NCBI GenBank assembly: GCA_034509425.1 | Contig: JAVTVJ010000296.1 | Location: 992,001 to 1,056,000 of the forward strand | Direction of reading: 5' to 3' | DNA from: Eopsaltria australis | Taxonomy: Eukaryota > Chordata > Aves > Passeriformes > Petroicidae | DNA: 64,000 nucleotides | Shown: piece after piece, positions 41,827 to 53,976 of the stretch | Layout of the letters: every line of letters starts with the position of its first letter | How positions within the stretch are numbered: position 1 is the stretch's first letter | Program-made: the position numbers and the translations under genes | Notes under the pieces: generated by a model | What the model was told of the DNA's origin: nothing | Database searches by the model: none | The model's input: the letters and a program-made list of their open reading frames with translations, nothing else

Positions 41827-41905
41827 ACTTCCCTAATTCGGAATTTGATCTTTGGAGAGATGATTTAAGTTTAAGAAAGTTTGGTGCAATTCACTGATTT
41901 TGGAT
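41827..41905 (-). pseudogene. LRRC9: LRRC9 LRR exon relic, broken
   Basis: Reads NFLKLKSSL then NSELGK before a consensus donor (gtaagt at 41826-41821), against human AFAKPSSLL and RLRELGK. About six residues are missing between the two matches, and an in-frame TGA (41893-41891) lies upstream where human has the DHNRI motif. Upstream limit uncertain. Confidence 0.45.
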
Positions 41906-43029
41906 CAGATTACTGCAACGCTACTGTAACATTGAAAGGTTGCAATCAGCTTGGTGATGAGTGATTGCTGTTGTTACAAGGCCCACAAACAACAGAGTAT
42001 TAAAGGAGATTAAAGACTATTTTCAATCACAGGAAATTAGTTTATCATTAGTAACATTGCAAAAAAATAGAAGACTGTGTTATTAATCCCCCTTGGCATT
42101 AGGGAGGAAGATTAAACTTGGAAGACATGAGATTGTTGTTCTGTAAATTCACACTGCAAACATTTCTAAATTGGTCTGCAGACACCAGCTCTGTGACTCT
42201 GAATTAGGCAAAAAAAGACAAATATGAGCAGAAACAAGTAAGTGTTGATACCACATATGTATTTTGCCATCTTGGTTGTGAAATGGGTTTCTTAGGATCT
42301 GGCATTGGACACCTGGCAGCAAGCTTAAGGTAAGGCAAAGGTAAGGCAGTCAGGGATCCTGTCTATAATAAATTTGTATGACTGGGACTCCCCATTTGTC
42401 ATACTGCCGTGGTATGTTAGCAATCATTGCTCAACACAGAAAAGATCACAGTCCTAGTCAAAAAAATTCAGATTATATTGTCAGGGCCCAAATCATCCAG
42501 TATTGTATCTAGGTTGTCTGTAAGAAAATCACTTTAATAATCAGGACCATTAGGCTGGCTTTGGTGAGGAATAAAGAACATTTTTTGGCTGTGTTATTTT
42601 ATTTTCCTAAGTATTTATCATACCCTTTATGAGTCTCTTCTCTCTGATGTCACAAAGCATCCATGACATATGCTAAAGCATTAATTTTCCTGGCAATTTT
42701 TCAAAACATGAATTCCCTAATGCACACAGAATGAAATGCTACAGTTATCAGCAGAAATGTGTTTTCCTCTAGCTATTCTATATTCTAATAACAAATTGAA
42801 CTGACAGAGCAGCTTTTAACCTTTCATACTGGGCAGATGAACATGATTTCAGCTGATGGATCAGAACAGGTTAGGATGACCTTGGATCTTCCTCCACTGA
42901 GTCTTGTGGCTTTTTGCTAGGTCACTTTCCTGAGGAAACAAGCTGATGGGATAATGCTATCTGTACATCCATCTGCTGGCCTTACTGCTAATTTTTAAAC
43001 CTATTGATGAATTTTGGACCAATTTGTCA

Positions 43030-43122
43030 GACCAGCATTTCTTGACTTCCTACAAATTCTGTGAAAATGAGCAGCTGAATTAGAGTTACAAAGAGATGAT
43101 CCCAGTGAAGCTGCAATATTGG
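43030..43122 (-). pseudogene. LRRC9: LRRC9 LRR exon relic
   Basis: A single frame reads LQLHWDH then TLIQLLIF and stops at TGA 43029-43027. It lines up with human [20 protein letters not shown]; the LIQL core is exact, and the DNA around ctaattcagctgc supports it. Splice sites are not clear. Confidence 0.45.
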
Positions 43123-44728
43123 CTCAAATAGAATGCCTGGAGGATCCAGGAGAGACCTGTTGTGATTGATCTGAGGAACCCTGAGAATTCACACCTGATT
43201 AAGCACTGGGTAATCCAAAGAAAAGGCTGTCTCCTAAATCAAACCAGTTTCCCCCAGTCATGCTACTTATCACCAGCTACTTCATTAGTTTATAATTTTA
43301 GGTGGTATTTCAAGGTGAGAGGTGATGCTCAGAGGTTTATTCTCCATGTCTGCTGGTTTGAAATTAGATACTCTGGCTCTCTCCTTGCAATCTGCTTGTC
43401 CTATTGGTATTCAGTAGAACTCTGAAATTTTAATCCTGCCTGATCACCAGAAATGGATTAGTGTGGAGGGTTCAACATGCACATGGCAAAGCTCCTTTGG
43501 TTTTAGACATGAAATATGCCTAAGCCTCTAAATTTTAGGGCAAGGTATGTTTGAAGGGTCAGTGTTAGAAAACTGTGTTGCCATATATGTGGTAGAGAAT
43601 TAAGTTCATAGAATTTGCTAAGAGGATTAATGTTTCAACATTATACTTCTGTGGCATCAGAAAAAGGTTGGGTTCAGAATTGGCAGAATAAATAAACTGA
43701 GCACAGCTGATGAATAATTCTAAGGGCCAATTTCTACAGATGAGGAGGAGAATGCAAAGGAGCTGGCTGCAATTTCCTAAGTCACTCTGGTTCTGTCATT
43801 ACCTTTGCCACCAGTGTCCTCACTCTTCAAAAAGTTGCTCAGTATTCTGGAGGCTTCACTGACACTCTCCTTTGAAATATTTCCAGGGCATTTAGAATTC
43901 CTGGAATCTTTAAATGAAGCAAGTAGATTAAGCACTTGATCTTGACTTTAAAAGAACAAGCAAATGTGTTTCAGAAGCACTTCCATTGTACAGCCTTGAT
44001 GTTCTAAAAAGGAAATTTTTTGTGTGCTGAAAGCAGACACGAGCAAAAGGTCACCAGAGTGACACATGAACTTGATCTCAAAAATGTGAAGGTTTTTTAG
44101 GAGATGTTTAAAGATGCTGAAACAGTAAATGCTTCATCAATACACACTCATTTACATTAAAAAAATCTTTACCCTCTCAAGTGTACAGATAAAAGCAAAC
44201 ATTCATAAGCCCTACTGGGTCAGGCCATGGCTCTTTTATTCCACTACAGTAGAAGTGTAGAAGTGAATGAAAAACAGGAAAAGTGATAACAGTGAGAATT
44301 AGACAGTTGTTAGAAGCATGGATTGCTGAAAATGGAAGCCAAAAATGTCAATGAAAATTTGATGGCTCACACAGATCACAGTCAGGACCTAAGGAAATTC
44401 AAGTGATGCTATAGGGTTGAGCCTGTCTAAGGATTTAAAAATAGTCAATCAGAATACAGAAGGGAAAGATAGCTCCAATGAATGTTTTTCCACACCTTTG
44501 GGAAGAACCATGATGAGATCCTTGTAATTTGCATGGATTAAAAAAAACCAACTTTGTATTTCATTCGCAGTTAAAAAGAATCTAAACATGCTAATGTTTT
44601 TAAAGCAGGCATTTTCCAATCAGGGATGTTAATGTGCCAGCTGAAGAACTTTCAGTTCATTTTATACAAATGGTAGTGGCTTGGGAACTTCTAGAAGGTT
44701 ATGAACAATGTGAAGTGATAATATTATT

Positions 44729-44993
44729 GAGGATAAATGTCTTTAAAATGAAAGATAGTAGGCTTAGATTAGAAATTAAGAAAAATCTCTTGACTGTGGG
44801 GTTGGTGAGGACCTGGAACAGATTTCCCAGAGAAGCTGTGGCTGCCCTATCCCTGGCATTGTTCCAGGCCAGGTTGGACAGGACTTGGAACACCCTGGTC
44901 TAGTGGAAGATGTCCCTGCCCATGGCAGCAGGGTGGGAACAAGATGATCTTTAGGGTTCTTCCCAACCCAAAATACTCTATGATTTTGTGATT
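44729..44993 (+). mobile_element. CR1 LINE 3' fragment, plus strand
   Basis: Forward CR1: gtggggttggtgaggacctg, gaacagatttcccagagaag, agatgtccctgcccatggca and ttcccaacccaaaatactct followed by atgattttgtgatt at the 3' end. Unlike most copies here it lies on the plus strand. Confidence 0.95.
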
Positions 44994-45282
44994 TTCCTCT
45001 CCATTGTTTCTGTTTGTCAAACACAGTTACTCTCACATTCTGGATTCTGCAGAAAGTGAACATGACTGTTTCCAAGATCATGATAGAATAAAAATTTTGG
45101 TACCAGCCAAGATCTTTGTAGGATCAGTGTTTAATAATTAATTTCCTACCTACTGCCAGAGGCAAGGACAAAGCTTCTATATTCACAAAACCCAGAAAAC
45201 GAAATTTTCATCATATAAAAAGGTGTAGAAATTTTCCTGGAGATTTCCTTTTCAATAGCACCTGGTATAAGTTGCAACAAAA

Positions 45283-45340
45283 CAGAACATTTGGGTTGGA
45301 AGGGACATTAAAGATCATCTAGTTCCAATCCCCCAGTCAC
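45283..45340 (-). mobile_element. CR1 LINE terminal fragment
   Basis: catttgggttggaagggaca then ttaaagatcatctagttcca: a very short reversed CR1 3' end. Confidence 0.85.
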
Positions 45341-45782
45341 TTAGGAGGTTTAGTGATCTGTAATACTCAAGAGTTGTTGACACATAGAGCTGGTGGCAAA
45401 GAACGCAGCAAAACTAGAAGTTTATTATAATAAATACCTAAGGAATAACATCAAAGAACCAGAGACTGGAACTGGTATTTCTTATTATTTTGTTTTTATC
45501 TTAGCATGTATAGACAAGGCAGCATCTTTTTGGATGCTTCCTGGGTGCCCCAATGGAGTTCTGTTTCCTCTGTTGGCTTGTTGTTCAAATTATTTGACAG
45601 TTACTTTGTTCAAGTGGTATTCTGTCGGCCTGACTTTGACTAGCACAAAATATTAAATTTAGTGTTAAATGATCATTAAAAAAAACCCCCAGCTTTTTAA
45701 AGAGTCTCTCAATGCTTCAGATTTTTGGTGTTTAAATCTGCCAGTTCTGCCCGAGCCCTTTAAATAATGCGAAAATGTACTG

Positions 45783-45870
45783 ATTCAAGGGGAATAAAGC
45801 ACAGAGAGAAAGATTTGTTCCAGGAGCTGGTCGGGCAACAGGGATGAATGAGAAGCAGCAAAAGGGCTGA
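45783..45870 (-). pseudogene. LRRC9: Possible LRRC9 exon relic (low confidence)
   Basis: The frame reads HSSLLPDQL then IFLSVLYSP and a stop, weakly resembling human QLSLLRHSS and RILSIWPS. Its place between neighbouring relics is right, but similarity alone would not suffice. Confidence 0.22.
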
Positions 45871-45968
45871 GTATTGGCTCTGCCACCAAAGCTGCAGCCA
45901 GCACAGCTGTGCTGCTACAGGAAAATCCAGGCAGGAACGGGGACTCACAGTGTGCACACACATCCCCA

Positions 45969-46034
45969 GGGCTGGGAATGTCTCTTCCCAAGGCTGGGAA
46001 TGTCTCTTCCCAAGGCTGGGAATGTCTCTGCTCC
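45969..46034 (+). repeat. 22-bp tandem repeat, three copies
   Basis: Unit aggctgggaatgtctcttcc plus ca, present three times; the third copy diverges at its end (ctgctcc). Confidence 0.95.
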
Positions 46035-46194
46035 CACCCCTTCTTCAGGTGAGGTGAGGAGGCAATAATAATTAGTATCTGGTACAGGCCACCAATATGT
46101 TTAAATCCTAAGGAAAACAAAAACAAGAAAGGAATTGTGCCTCAGAGATGTCTCTGGGCAAAAATGCTGCATTTTTTTCAATTGGTTAAGGATG

Positions 46195-46320
46195 GGGCTG
46201 CAAAAAGAAGGGAAGGCCCTGTGAGAACAAAATGCCACAACACAACCACGAGGCCTCTTACATTGCAAAAACCTCAGAAATAACAAGGTGGAAGCCCAGA
46301 TTTTAAGCCTTTACAACTGT
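46195..46320 (-). pseudogene. LRRC9: Possible LRRC9 exon relic (low confidence)
   Basis: A frame reading LKIWASTLLFLRFLQ then KRPRG resembles human LCKHTTSLLTLDIQ and QKPAT, which should directly follow the exon at 46431. Order fits; residue matches are few and gaps are needed. Confidence 0.3.
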
Positions 46321-46430
46321 TAGAATGTTTTCCCAGGAATTCCAAGTGCTGCTGCCTGCCTTCTGCCACGGGAGGAGTGTGATCTCAAGACTATGTTGGG
46401 AGTGTGTTTTTGTAAAATGCTTTTACCTAC

Positions 46431-46618
46431 CCTGGGCTTTTTTTAGCTGGTTCCATCTCAGGTTGAAGAAGCGCACTTTGTTTAAGCCTCTGATGCCCTC
46501 AAAAGTGACCACATGGTTATGATACACATCAAAATAATTAAATCAGACACATTTAAAGTGATCAGACACATTTAATCTTGAAGTAGACTTAACTGGATCC
46601 CCTTTCTCGGTATTGGGC
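46431..46618 (-). pseudogene. LRRC9: LRRC9 LRR exon relic with in-frame stop
   Basis: This is one of the clearest relics. It is bounded by acceptor ccctcaacag and donor CAGG|gtaggt. The frame reads GDPVKSTSRLNVS against human RDLSKLTGLRKLNIS, then after a gap HNHVVTFEGIRGLNKV and LRWNQLKK against human HNHVITLEGFRGLMKL and LSWNQLKK. A TGA at 46545-46543 interrupts the same frame between the two halves, where about seven human residues are also missing. A 19-bp tandem duplication lies exactly there. The asparagine and leucine LRR positions are partly kept. Confidence 0.87.
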
Positions 46619-48650
46619 CTGTTGAGGGAGGCCCAGAGTGCTCTAGGAATATTTCTTTATTTATTAAAATGAAATGACCATCATAAAGGTCAGATGGATG
46701 ATAAAGTGATACCACAGTGATGCTGTGATTCAAATTAAGATAATGTCAAGAGGTATTAATGCTTTTGGCTACTGCTAATACCCTATATTCATGATCCAAG
46801 CTCTGTTTGTCGTGTGCATCCTGACCCAGTCCTGTCCTGTGGGCTCACCTCACAAAGCAAGAATATTTCTGCTACTAAATGTTCCTTATGAAGGAATTAG
46901 AGCTTAATTTCTCACCAGATCATAAATATTATTTAAGGAAGTAAATTCACAACAGCTGAGGATAAGCTTTAGAAGTGTTTTTGAGTTTAGAGATGTACTG
47001 CAGTGTGATCAGGCTGTTCCTACTCAAACTCAGAACCTAGGCCAAAAGCAGATCAGAAATCACAACTTTGCCAGTCATGCAGCCAAATTCTCTAATAATC
47101 CATAATTGCCTTTAAAATGAGAAAAGTTCAACTGCTGGAGTGCAAATAAAATATTGTCCTACTGCAAAACCATAAAAAAGGCTCTAAAGTGGTAATACAC
47201 ACTGAATGAAATGTGGAAAGCCAACAAAGGCTGTGGTGACTCTTTTTCAGTTATTTCAGTTATTCTCTAACTTCTCCTTGAAATAAAAGTGACCTGGGTA
47301 AGATGGGGAGTCCGAGAGAAGGGAACAGATGCTGCTGACAGGAAGGAACTGGCAACTCTTCCATTATGAAAGAGCAGCAAGGGAAGAGCGGAGCCAAGCA
47401 GAGACAGGCAACAGATCCTTAGGAAAAGGAAAAGGGAGAGGAGAATTGCTGTTATCTTGCTGCAAACACAGAATCACTGGAAAGGTGGCACCTTGATAAA
47501 ATAGGAAGAGAATTGTAATTCACCTCTTTCTCCTCTTCCTTAATATTGCCTCTAAAATTTCTGGTTTCTTTTCCCCCAGGCTGCGTTCTGGTGACGTCAG
47601 ATTTCACAAAAAAGAAAATATTTTCTGGAACAACTGACAAAATGACACGAAGTCATGTATTTCATAAAATTCAAAGGACAGGCTGACAGTTTAGGTTGTG
47701 TCCTATTTTCAGATACACTCCTTTTAAACTATTTTTCTTTGAAATTTCATGTCCTTTACACAATAGGAAATGCAATTAGGATTCAGCCCAAGAGTTATAA
47801 TTCACATTGCATAATAACTGATAAGCAGAGAAATATCAGTTCTAGTTATGCTAAATAAATGTAAATAGCATCAGAATCAAGCCCAAATGGAAACATTAAT
47901 TTTTAACTTTCCTGTTTGGTTTAGGTCATGGGCCAAACTGAATAACAAAGTAACAATTACCTAATACATTCACTATACTGAAAATTTGACAAAAATATCT
48001 CACTTGTACCTGACTAAATATTGGCCTTAAACACTGTAAATATTGTGGGCTTTTTTCATTTCAGCAGTCTGAGGCCTGACCTTTACTGTCAGTTCCATGT
48101 TCAAAGCACCATCATCACCTTACAAACCATGAGACAGAACAAACCTTTCTGTGTTTTTCTTCTCTTCTTCCGCAATTATATTTGACATAGAAAAGACACT
48201 GGTTTTTTGAGCTGTATAAAATAAATGGCATTTGAAATCTGCAAACTTTCTGAACTTTAATTAAATTATAAATGTAATAATGTAAAATGGGTGGAGTTTG
48301 ATGAGGAAATCAATACCAGTCAAGTCAAGAAATCATTTTTCTATAACAATGATCTACTAGAAACTGGGTTAATCCCAGTTCCTTTACAGAGAGAGAGATG
48401 TTGCTCCCTGTTAGCATTGAAAATCTTGGATGGTGTATCAGAGTGAACAGGTTAAAATTATTACTGAAATGAACCCTGTTTTCTTGCAAAAAAATGAGGT
48501 AAAGCAGAATTAATCAAATGATAAGTACCACAGTGCTTTAATCTGGTTACTTATAACTCTATTTCTCATTTTTATTTGCTCAAAGGCTGTGGGTTTTAAG
48601 GGTGAAGATTTCCTCTGTGATAATTGCACATTGCCCTTTGCAGCACTCAC
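46619..48650. other. LRRC9 relic intron(s), no exon identified
   Basis: Human LRRC9 has several exons between the flanking matches, including one with a FVFDHDLVLPEY segment. I searched this stretch for them and found none, so they are lost or too decayed to see by eye. Confidence 0.4.
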
Positions 48651-48726
48651 CCAAAGTACATGAAGAGCAGGCGTGAGCCTGCTTTTAGTGTGGCTAAACA
48701 GCAGCATGGCCCCTCTCACATCCACT
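48651..48726 (-). pseudogene. LRRC9: LRRC9 exon relic, frameshifted
   Basis: Bounded by acceptor ttagttgacag and a consensus donor (TTTGG|gtgagt). LLFSH matches human ELFRH in one frame; RLLFMYFG matches human ILLITKVFLG in another, so an indel of about 13 bases separates them. The TGA after FG belongs to the donor and is not counted as a lesion. Confidence 0.55.
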
Positions 48727-49574
48727 CTGTCAACTAAACAAGCACAAACCTTTCAGAGAAGATTCAAGGAGGAATTGTTATTGTTATTGTCTCAGAAAAA
48801 ATGCACTTAAGCTGAGCAGAGATTATGTTCTGAGGAATGAAAGTTCTGACACAGCCCAGAGTCAAATATGAGTTTAGAACACAGATGTTAATTTAACATT
48901 AACTTTATGCTAACGAGTGCCTACAAATGCACACCATTGCCAGAAGTAGATGCATCACTTTCTTGGCATTTCCATGGCCTGAATACTGAATCAGCTCCTG
49001 GGTAGTTGGCTTGATAGATGGGATTCACTGCACAAGCTGAAGAACTGTGGCCAAGGAAAAGTTTTGCAACTACCACTTTCCCCAAGTGAAGAAGACACTA
49101 AGTGGTTCTAATTCTAGTTTGGGAGTGCAGACAGGGTAACACAACAGTGATGTCAATGTAATAATAGGCAGGCTGCATCTTGGTATGGCAAATGAATATT
49201 CTAATATCTATGTTGTACATATTAATAAAAATAAGTATTTTATCTATATCATGATTCTGGGTTTATGGTTTTATTAATCAAACAAATATACTTTGGCAAA
49301 AACGAGCAATTACACTGTGAAATCTGACATCTGTAGCTGGCTAATATTTAAAACCAGTGAAATTCGAAATACAAGTAATTTCATGAAGACTGGAACCTGT
49401 GATGCCAGGTGACCTTTGGATTTGTGTCTTAAATACCTAATTACCTTTAAGACTTCCTTACTTTGTTTTCAAATTTAGTTGAAATCTGACCAATCCTAAG
49501 TCACTGCAGTGACGGAGTCACCCAACTAATTGGTGTCATGAAAAGATCAGCAGACACCTCAAGTTATTTCTCAC
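48727..49574. other. LRRC9 relic intron, nothing recognised
   Basis: AT-rich unique sequence. Confidence 0.4.
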
Positions 49575-49768
49575 TCTTCAAACTCCTGTCTAGGAATTAC
49601 TCCGAGTAGCCAAAGCCCCTTGTGGAGCTTCCTAATATGCCAAAATGCCACTGGGAAAGAATTCAGCAGAACTTCAGAGCTTCTTTCAAGGCTGCATGTG
49701 CCACCCCATGGCCATCTACAGTATCTACAAACCGTGCTTCCTGTAGCAGGAATTATTCCAGCCATACA
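49575..49768 (-). pseudogene. LRRC9: LRRC9 non-LRR exon relic, open but eroded
   Basis: The frame is open to a donor (GAAGA|gtgaga). It reads STVCRYC and GGTCS against human ETVGNFH and EGTRS, SEVLLNSF against human YELILSRF, WHIR against WDFR, and IPRQEFEE against ILRLKFEE. Several residues are missing between blocks. Absence of stops over about 64 codons contrasts with the broken exons. Upstream limit approximate. Confidence 0.6.
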
Positions 49769-50737
49769 GCAGATATTTTACAAGATCCCTCCAAACTTTT
49801 AATTACCATGCTCGAAGGACTTCTTGGGATCTCTGCTGGTTTTGCCTTCTGCCTTAGCTTCTTGCTTTAGAAATTCTGTTTTGGGACATTCACATAATCT
49901 TAGACTGTTACAGAGAAGAAACCTTTTTTTTTTTTTTTTCTGCCAGGCTCCTGCAAAGATTAAAGCAAGGGCCAGGTGTCTTTATCTGACCGAGACCATA
50001 CCTTAAACATTTAAGGGAATTTAAGCAGCGTGAAAATACAATTATAAAATAGCATAAAATATAATATAAAATTTATGATAACGGATGGTATGCAGGGAGA
50101 GTAAAGAATAGTGAATATGAAAACAGTTTGTGGTGTCATTATTCCAACAGAATGAGAGACAGGTGCAAGAAAATCAGACCATTAGCTCTGTGGAACAGGA
50201 TCTTTCCCCTGTATGCTTATTTAGCATTTAACACCTGTGCAGCACAGGTAGGAAGGACACAGTAATAGCAAAATGATGTTGTGTTCAAATGAATACAAAT
50301 GAAAATTGTAAAGAAAAGGCTCATGAAACCACTGAGCCAATCTGTTCCATGGGCAGTAAATACAGCTGCTGCAGATGTTACTCTGGGGTCTTCCAAATCA
50401 GTCCTGCTCCAGTCCCCACAGACTACTGGGGGGCACTGGTCAGAAGTGAGTGTGAAGAGACAAAAGAGAAAGGGCAAGGTAGGGAAAAGAAGATAATGAG
50501 GAGAAAAAGGCAAGAATAGACATTCTGACCATTTGAAGTTTACACATAGCACAGCATTTCCTAAGGACAACAGAGTGTGATTAACACAAATTCCTTATAC
50601 TGTTTTTCACTGTCATCATGAGATCACTTGTAAGACTTTTTCTTTTCTCTTGCCTCTTTATGGTCAGTATGAGGAGTCTCCATGTTCAGTGCTACCAAAA
50701 AAAATCCCCCAAACAAAATCCAACCAAGTTATTTTCT
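49769..50737. other. LRRC9 relic intron, nothing recognised
   Basis: AT-rich unique sequence with a T-run near 49925-49940. Short frames on both strands at 50.2-50.6 kb overlap each other and are unrecognised. Confidence 0.4.
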
Positions 50738-50862
50738 TCGGGACACCTTCCACTGTTCGAGGATGCTCCAAGCCCCATCCAACCTGGCCTGGAACAATCC
50801 TAGGGATGGAGCACTCACAACTTCTCTGGGAAGCCTGTGCCAGGGCCTCACCACCCCAAATC
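50738..50862 (-). mobile_element. CR1 LINE internal 3' fragment
   Basis: gggacaccttccactgttcg then tgctccaagccccatccaac and gcctgtgccagggcctcacc: reversed CR1 lacking the terminal repeat. Confidence 0.9.
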
Positions 50863-52940
50863 CCCAAGCAAACAAAAGAAAACCCTCTAAAAAAATCCCA
50901 AAACATAATTATGCCATTAACTGAAATACTGCATCTCAGAATGCGAGTGCTCTGAATCCCAGGGAATTTGCTTTGATCTTGGCAGCTGAAATGTTCTGAG
51001 CTCAGAACCTGCTGTCCCTCAGGGAGATATGATTTTGCTTTCAAGATTGAAAAGGTCTTTTTGCTCCCCTCAAACTCCCAGCTTACGTATAAAATAAACT
51101 TTCACTTGCTTATGGTAAATGCACTTTAAAAAGATGAAAAGCACCGTCTTTACTACAATTGTAACAATACAGTCACAAATATTAAATATGCAAAGGAAAA
51201 AATGGATTCACCAGTTCTGTCTCACAGATGCAAGTGGGAAACTGGGTGTCCTCAGACCTCTGGTGACACAGCTCTGTGAGCTGCTCAGGGCAGGGCTTGT
51301 GACAAAGGTCTTGGCTCCAGCACAATCTCAAACTGATTCTTGTAAGGCAGCGAAATAAATGAATGCAGTCATGAAAATTTCTAAGTTGAGACTTAGCCAG
51401 AAAATGCTGGGACTTTCCTGATTGGATAAAATCCACCTTGTGACTGTACTGACATCCTGTGATACAATGAAATACAATATCTGGATGGGATTTGATTCAT
51501 TTCTGAAGTCCTAGAGTCATAGAAACACCAACCATAGGGACTTTAGGGAGCTTCAAGCCACCTCTGAGTAAAACTTCAATTACTTGCTGTTTTGCAAAAT
51601 GTTTTGTGCTTATAATCATAAAGTTAAGCAGGCCAATGCTACATTAAACACCTCATAGGATTTAGGCACTTACTTTGCTACACTGAAAACTTCTTTTTAC
51701 AGAAGTACTTGAAACTTCTCTCTAAATTTCAGCCTCAGGATTTGATTTGGCACTCTAAATATGCATTTTATTTTCATTCCCATGATACTGTTTACTCTGA
51801 AGTCTCTGGTAGAGAATCATGATTAAATTATACAACATGAACTCAACCCATGTGCATAAATGCATACAGAGAAGAAGTTAATAACATTTTTTCTTCTTTT
51901 GCACTGATTCTTTTCAGTTCTTTCTGCATGATTTTCTTCTTTTTCCTATGCAGAAAAAAGAATCACAAGCATTACCTCGAGCCTGTTTCATTTCATTATA
52001 ACTTTGCTCTCTCGAGTGGAGCCAAATAAATTTACTCAATTTCATTCAAGGGCTGCATTCCAAGTTAAGCACTAAATACCAATATCTAATCACAGAGCAT
52101 TCCTTTTCTCTTTTTGCAGTGTCACATTTTCAATCTGTTTAAATCCATCTAAACCAATCTTGGTTTGCAAATACCCACAATAGTTTCTATAGTCAAACTT
52201 GAGAAGAAACTCCCATACTTCCATCTGGTTCTATAAGATTCCTTAAAGAATTTGTGGTAATCAGTCACCTTAAAAAGAGAATCATCATAGAAAGGTTCCC
52301 CAGCTTTTCAATCAATGGAAAGTTTCCTTAAAAAGAATGAGCTGTGAAAGCCAAAATAATTACTGCAGCTATTAAAAAAGTTCTTTCTCGAAAACGTCTA
52401 TGTGCTAAGATTACTCATCCAAAACCCTTTGGTTTGGCTTCCATCCCTACAAGGCTGATTTATTAATTTCTCCTTGCCAGAACAAAAAGATCCTTGGCTC
52501 AAGAGAGCGACATTAAAAGCAAGCAGAATTCTATTTATAAACAACCTCAGATGCAAGCTGTAAGTACAGGGGTACCTGCAGCTCTAACAAACATCCCTGA
52601 ACAGGGGAAGAAGGCACACCTGAGGTGGACAAGCTTGGAGTATTCAAGCAGAAAACAGTCCTTGAAATACTGCCAGTCTAAATTTGAATCTCCCCTCAAC
52701 CGAGCGTCAAGGTTGTTCCTACAAAGGTTATGTAAGTGACTTCCACTGCTTCTCTACAAGAAAGGATGTGTAGGAACTTGGAATAATCGAATTGCTGTTG
52801 TTATGAAGCACTTGGATAGCTTGCTTGTTCTTTTATATTTCTTTTTTAAAATCAAGGCCTTCATATAAAGAAAGAAAAGGAAAAAGCAACAAAAAGATGA
52901 GTTGTTGTGGGCTCAGAGCTTCAGCTTCCACCTCGAGAAG
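50863..52940. other. LRRC9 relic intron, nothing firm
   Basis: Unique sequence. A lysine-rich minus-strand segment following an acceptor (ctttttcc/ctgcatag type) near 51.95 kb reads KKKKIMQKELKRI and could be a remnant of the LRRC9 coiled region, but the similarity is compositional only. Confidence 0.3.
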
Positions 52941-53053
52941 GAGAGGAGATGAGATGAGATGAGATGAGAGGAGAGGAGAGGAGAGGAGAGGAGAGGAGAG
53001 GAGAGGAGAGGAGAGGAGAGGAGAGGAGAGGAGAGGAGAGGAGAGGAGAGGAG
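52941..53053 (+). repeat. Compound pentanucleotide repeat (GAGAT)4-(GAGAG)17
   Basis: One GAGAG, four GAGAT, then 17 perfect GAGAG units ending gag. All purine except the T of GAGAT. Confidence 0.97.
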
Positions 53054-53976
53054 TTTCCTTTCTTGTCAGCAGTCTCTAAATGGAGCCTGTGCAGCACTGA
53101 TGCTTCAAAATACTCCAGATGCTTGTAATAAATTTGTCTTGTTAAAAGTTATTAACTTGGAATCATAAGAACCAGCTTCTAGTTTGAAGTATGTGTAAAA
53201 GTTTACCATGGATTATTTAATAAATCTTCTTCAAAGTGAGTGTTTCCCACTGTTTTCAATTATGCCAACAAGAATTGCACAACCAGAATAAAACCTTTCT
53301 TCATTTCCCCTTTGAAATATTTTTAAATTCTGCCTGTAACAGCTGAAAAAATGGACAAATTGACATAATTCTGATTTTTTTATAACAACAAATTTAGAGA
53401 AATGAGTGATTACAGAAAAGCTTGCTTGTTCTTGAATTTGATTTTTAATTTTTTATAAGCCAGAAAATTATAGATATTCCACTGTAAATGGTTATAGTGA
53501 TCCTAAAATGTGGATATACTGATCCTCTACTGATCCACAACCCTGAGCTTCATTTTGATGCATGAGCTCCTAAGTCTTGCTGGTATCCAAGCCTGGGTCT
53601 GCAGCATCACTGACACCCTCCCCATGCCCCATTGGTGAAGAATTCTCTGTGTGGAGATTTTGTGCTGGCCATTGATTTTAGATGAATTTGACTTGCAAAG
53701 TCCAAAGCCAGACCTGAGAACGACAAGAAAAAGAAGTCATATAGATCACATTGGAATTACGGGCAACCCTTCCCCTTCAAAAAACATTTTAGAAAACCCA
53801 CAAACTCACAGCACTTGGCTGAATCTTGATTGTTTAAAGGCCCAGAAAACTCTTCCAAGCATTTCTCCAATATGACTATTCACTAAACATGCTATTTCAG
53901 TTTACTGTTCCAAAATATTATTATTTCCTCTGGTGGATACATTTGTTGTAAGACTGCCTTTTCAACAATGCATTTT
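53054..53976. other. LRRC9 relic intron, nothing recognised
   Basis: AT-rich unique sequence; no exon seen. Confidence 0.4.

Noticed and set aside
48645..48650. TGA after FG in the 48.65 kb LRRC9 relic as a nonsense mutation
   Set aside because: The bases form a consensus donor (gtgagt), so the TGA lies in the intron.
51505..51600. Degenerate CR1 (gtcatagaaacaccaaccat)
   Set aside because: Only a short loose match to the terminal repeat and nothing of the following consensus.
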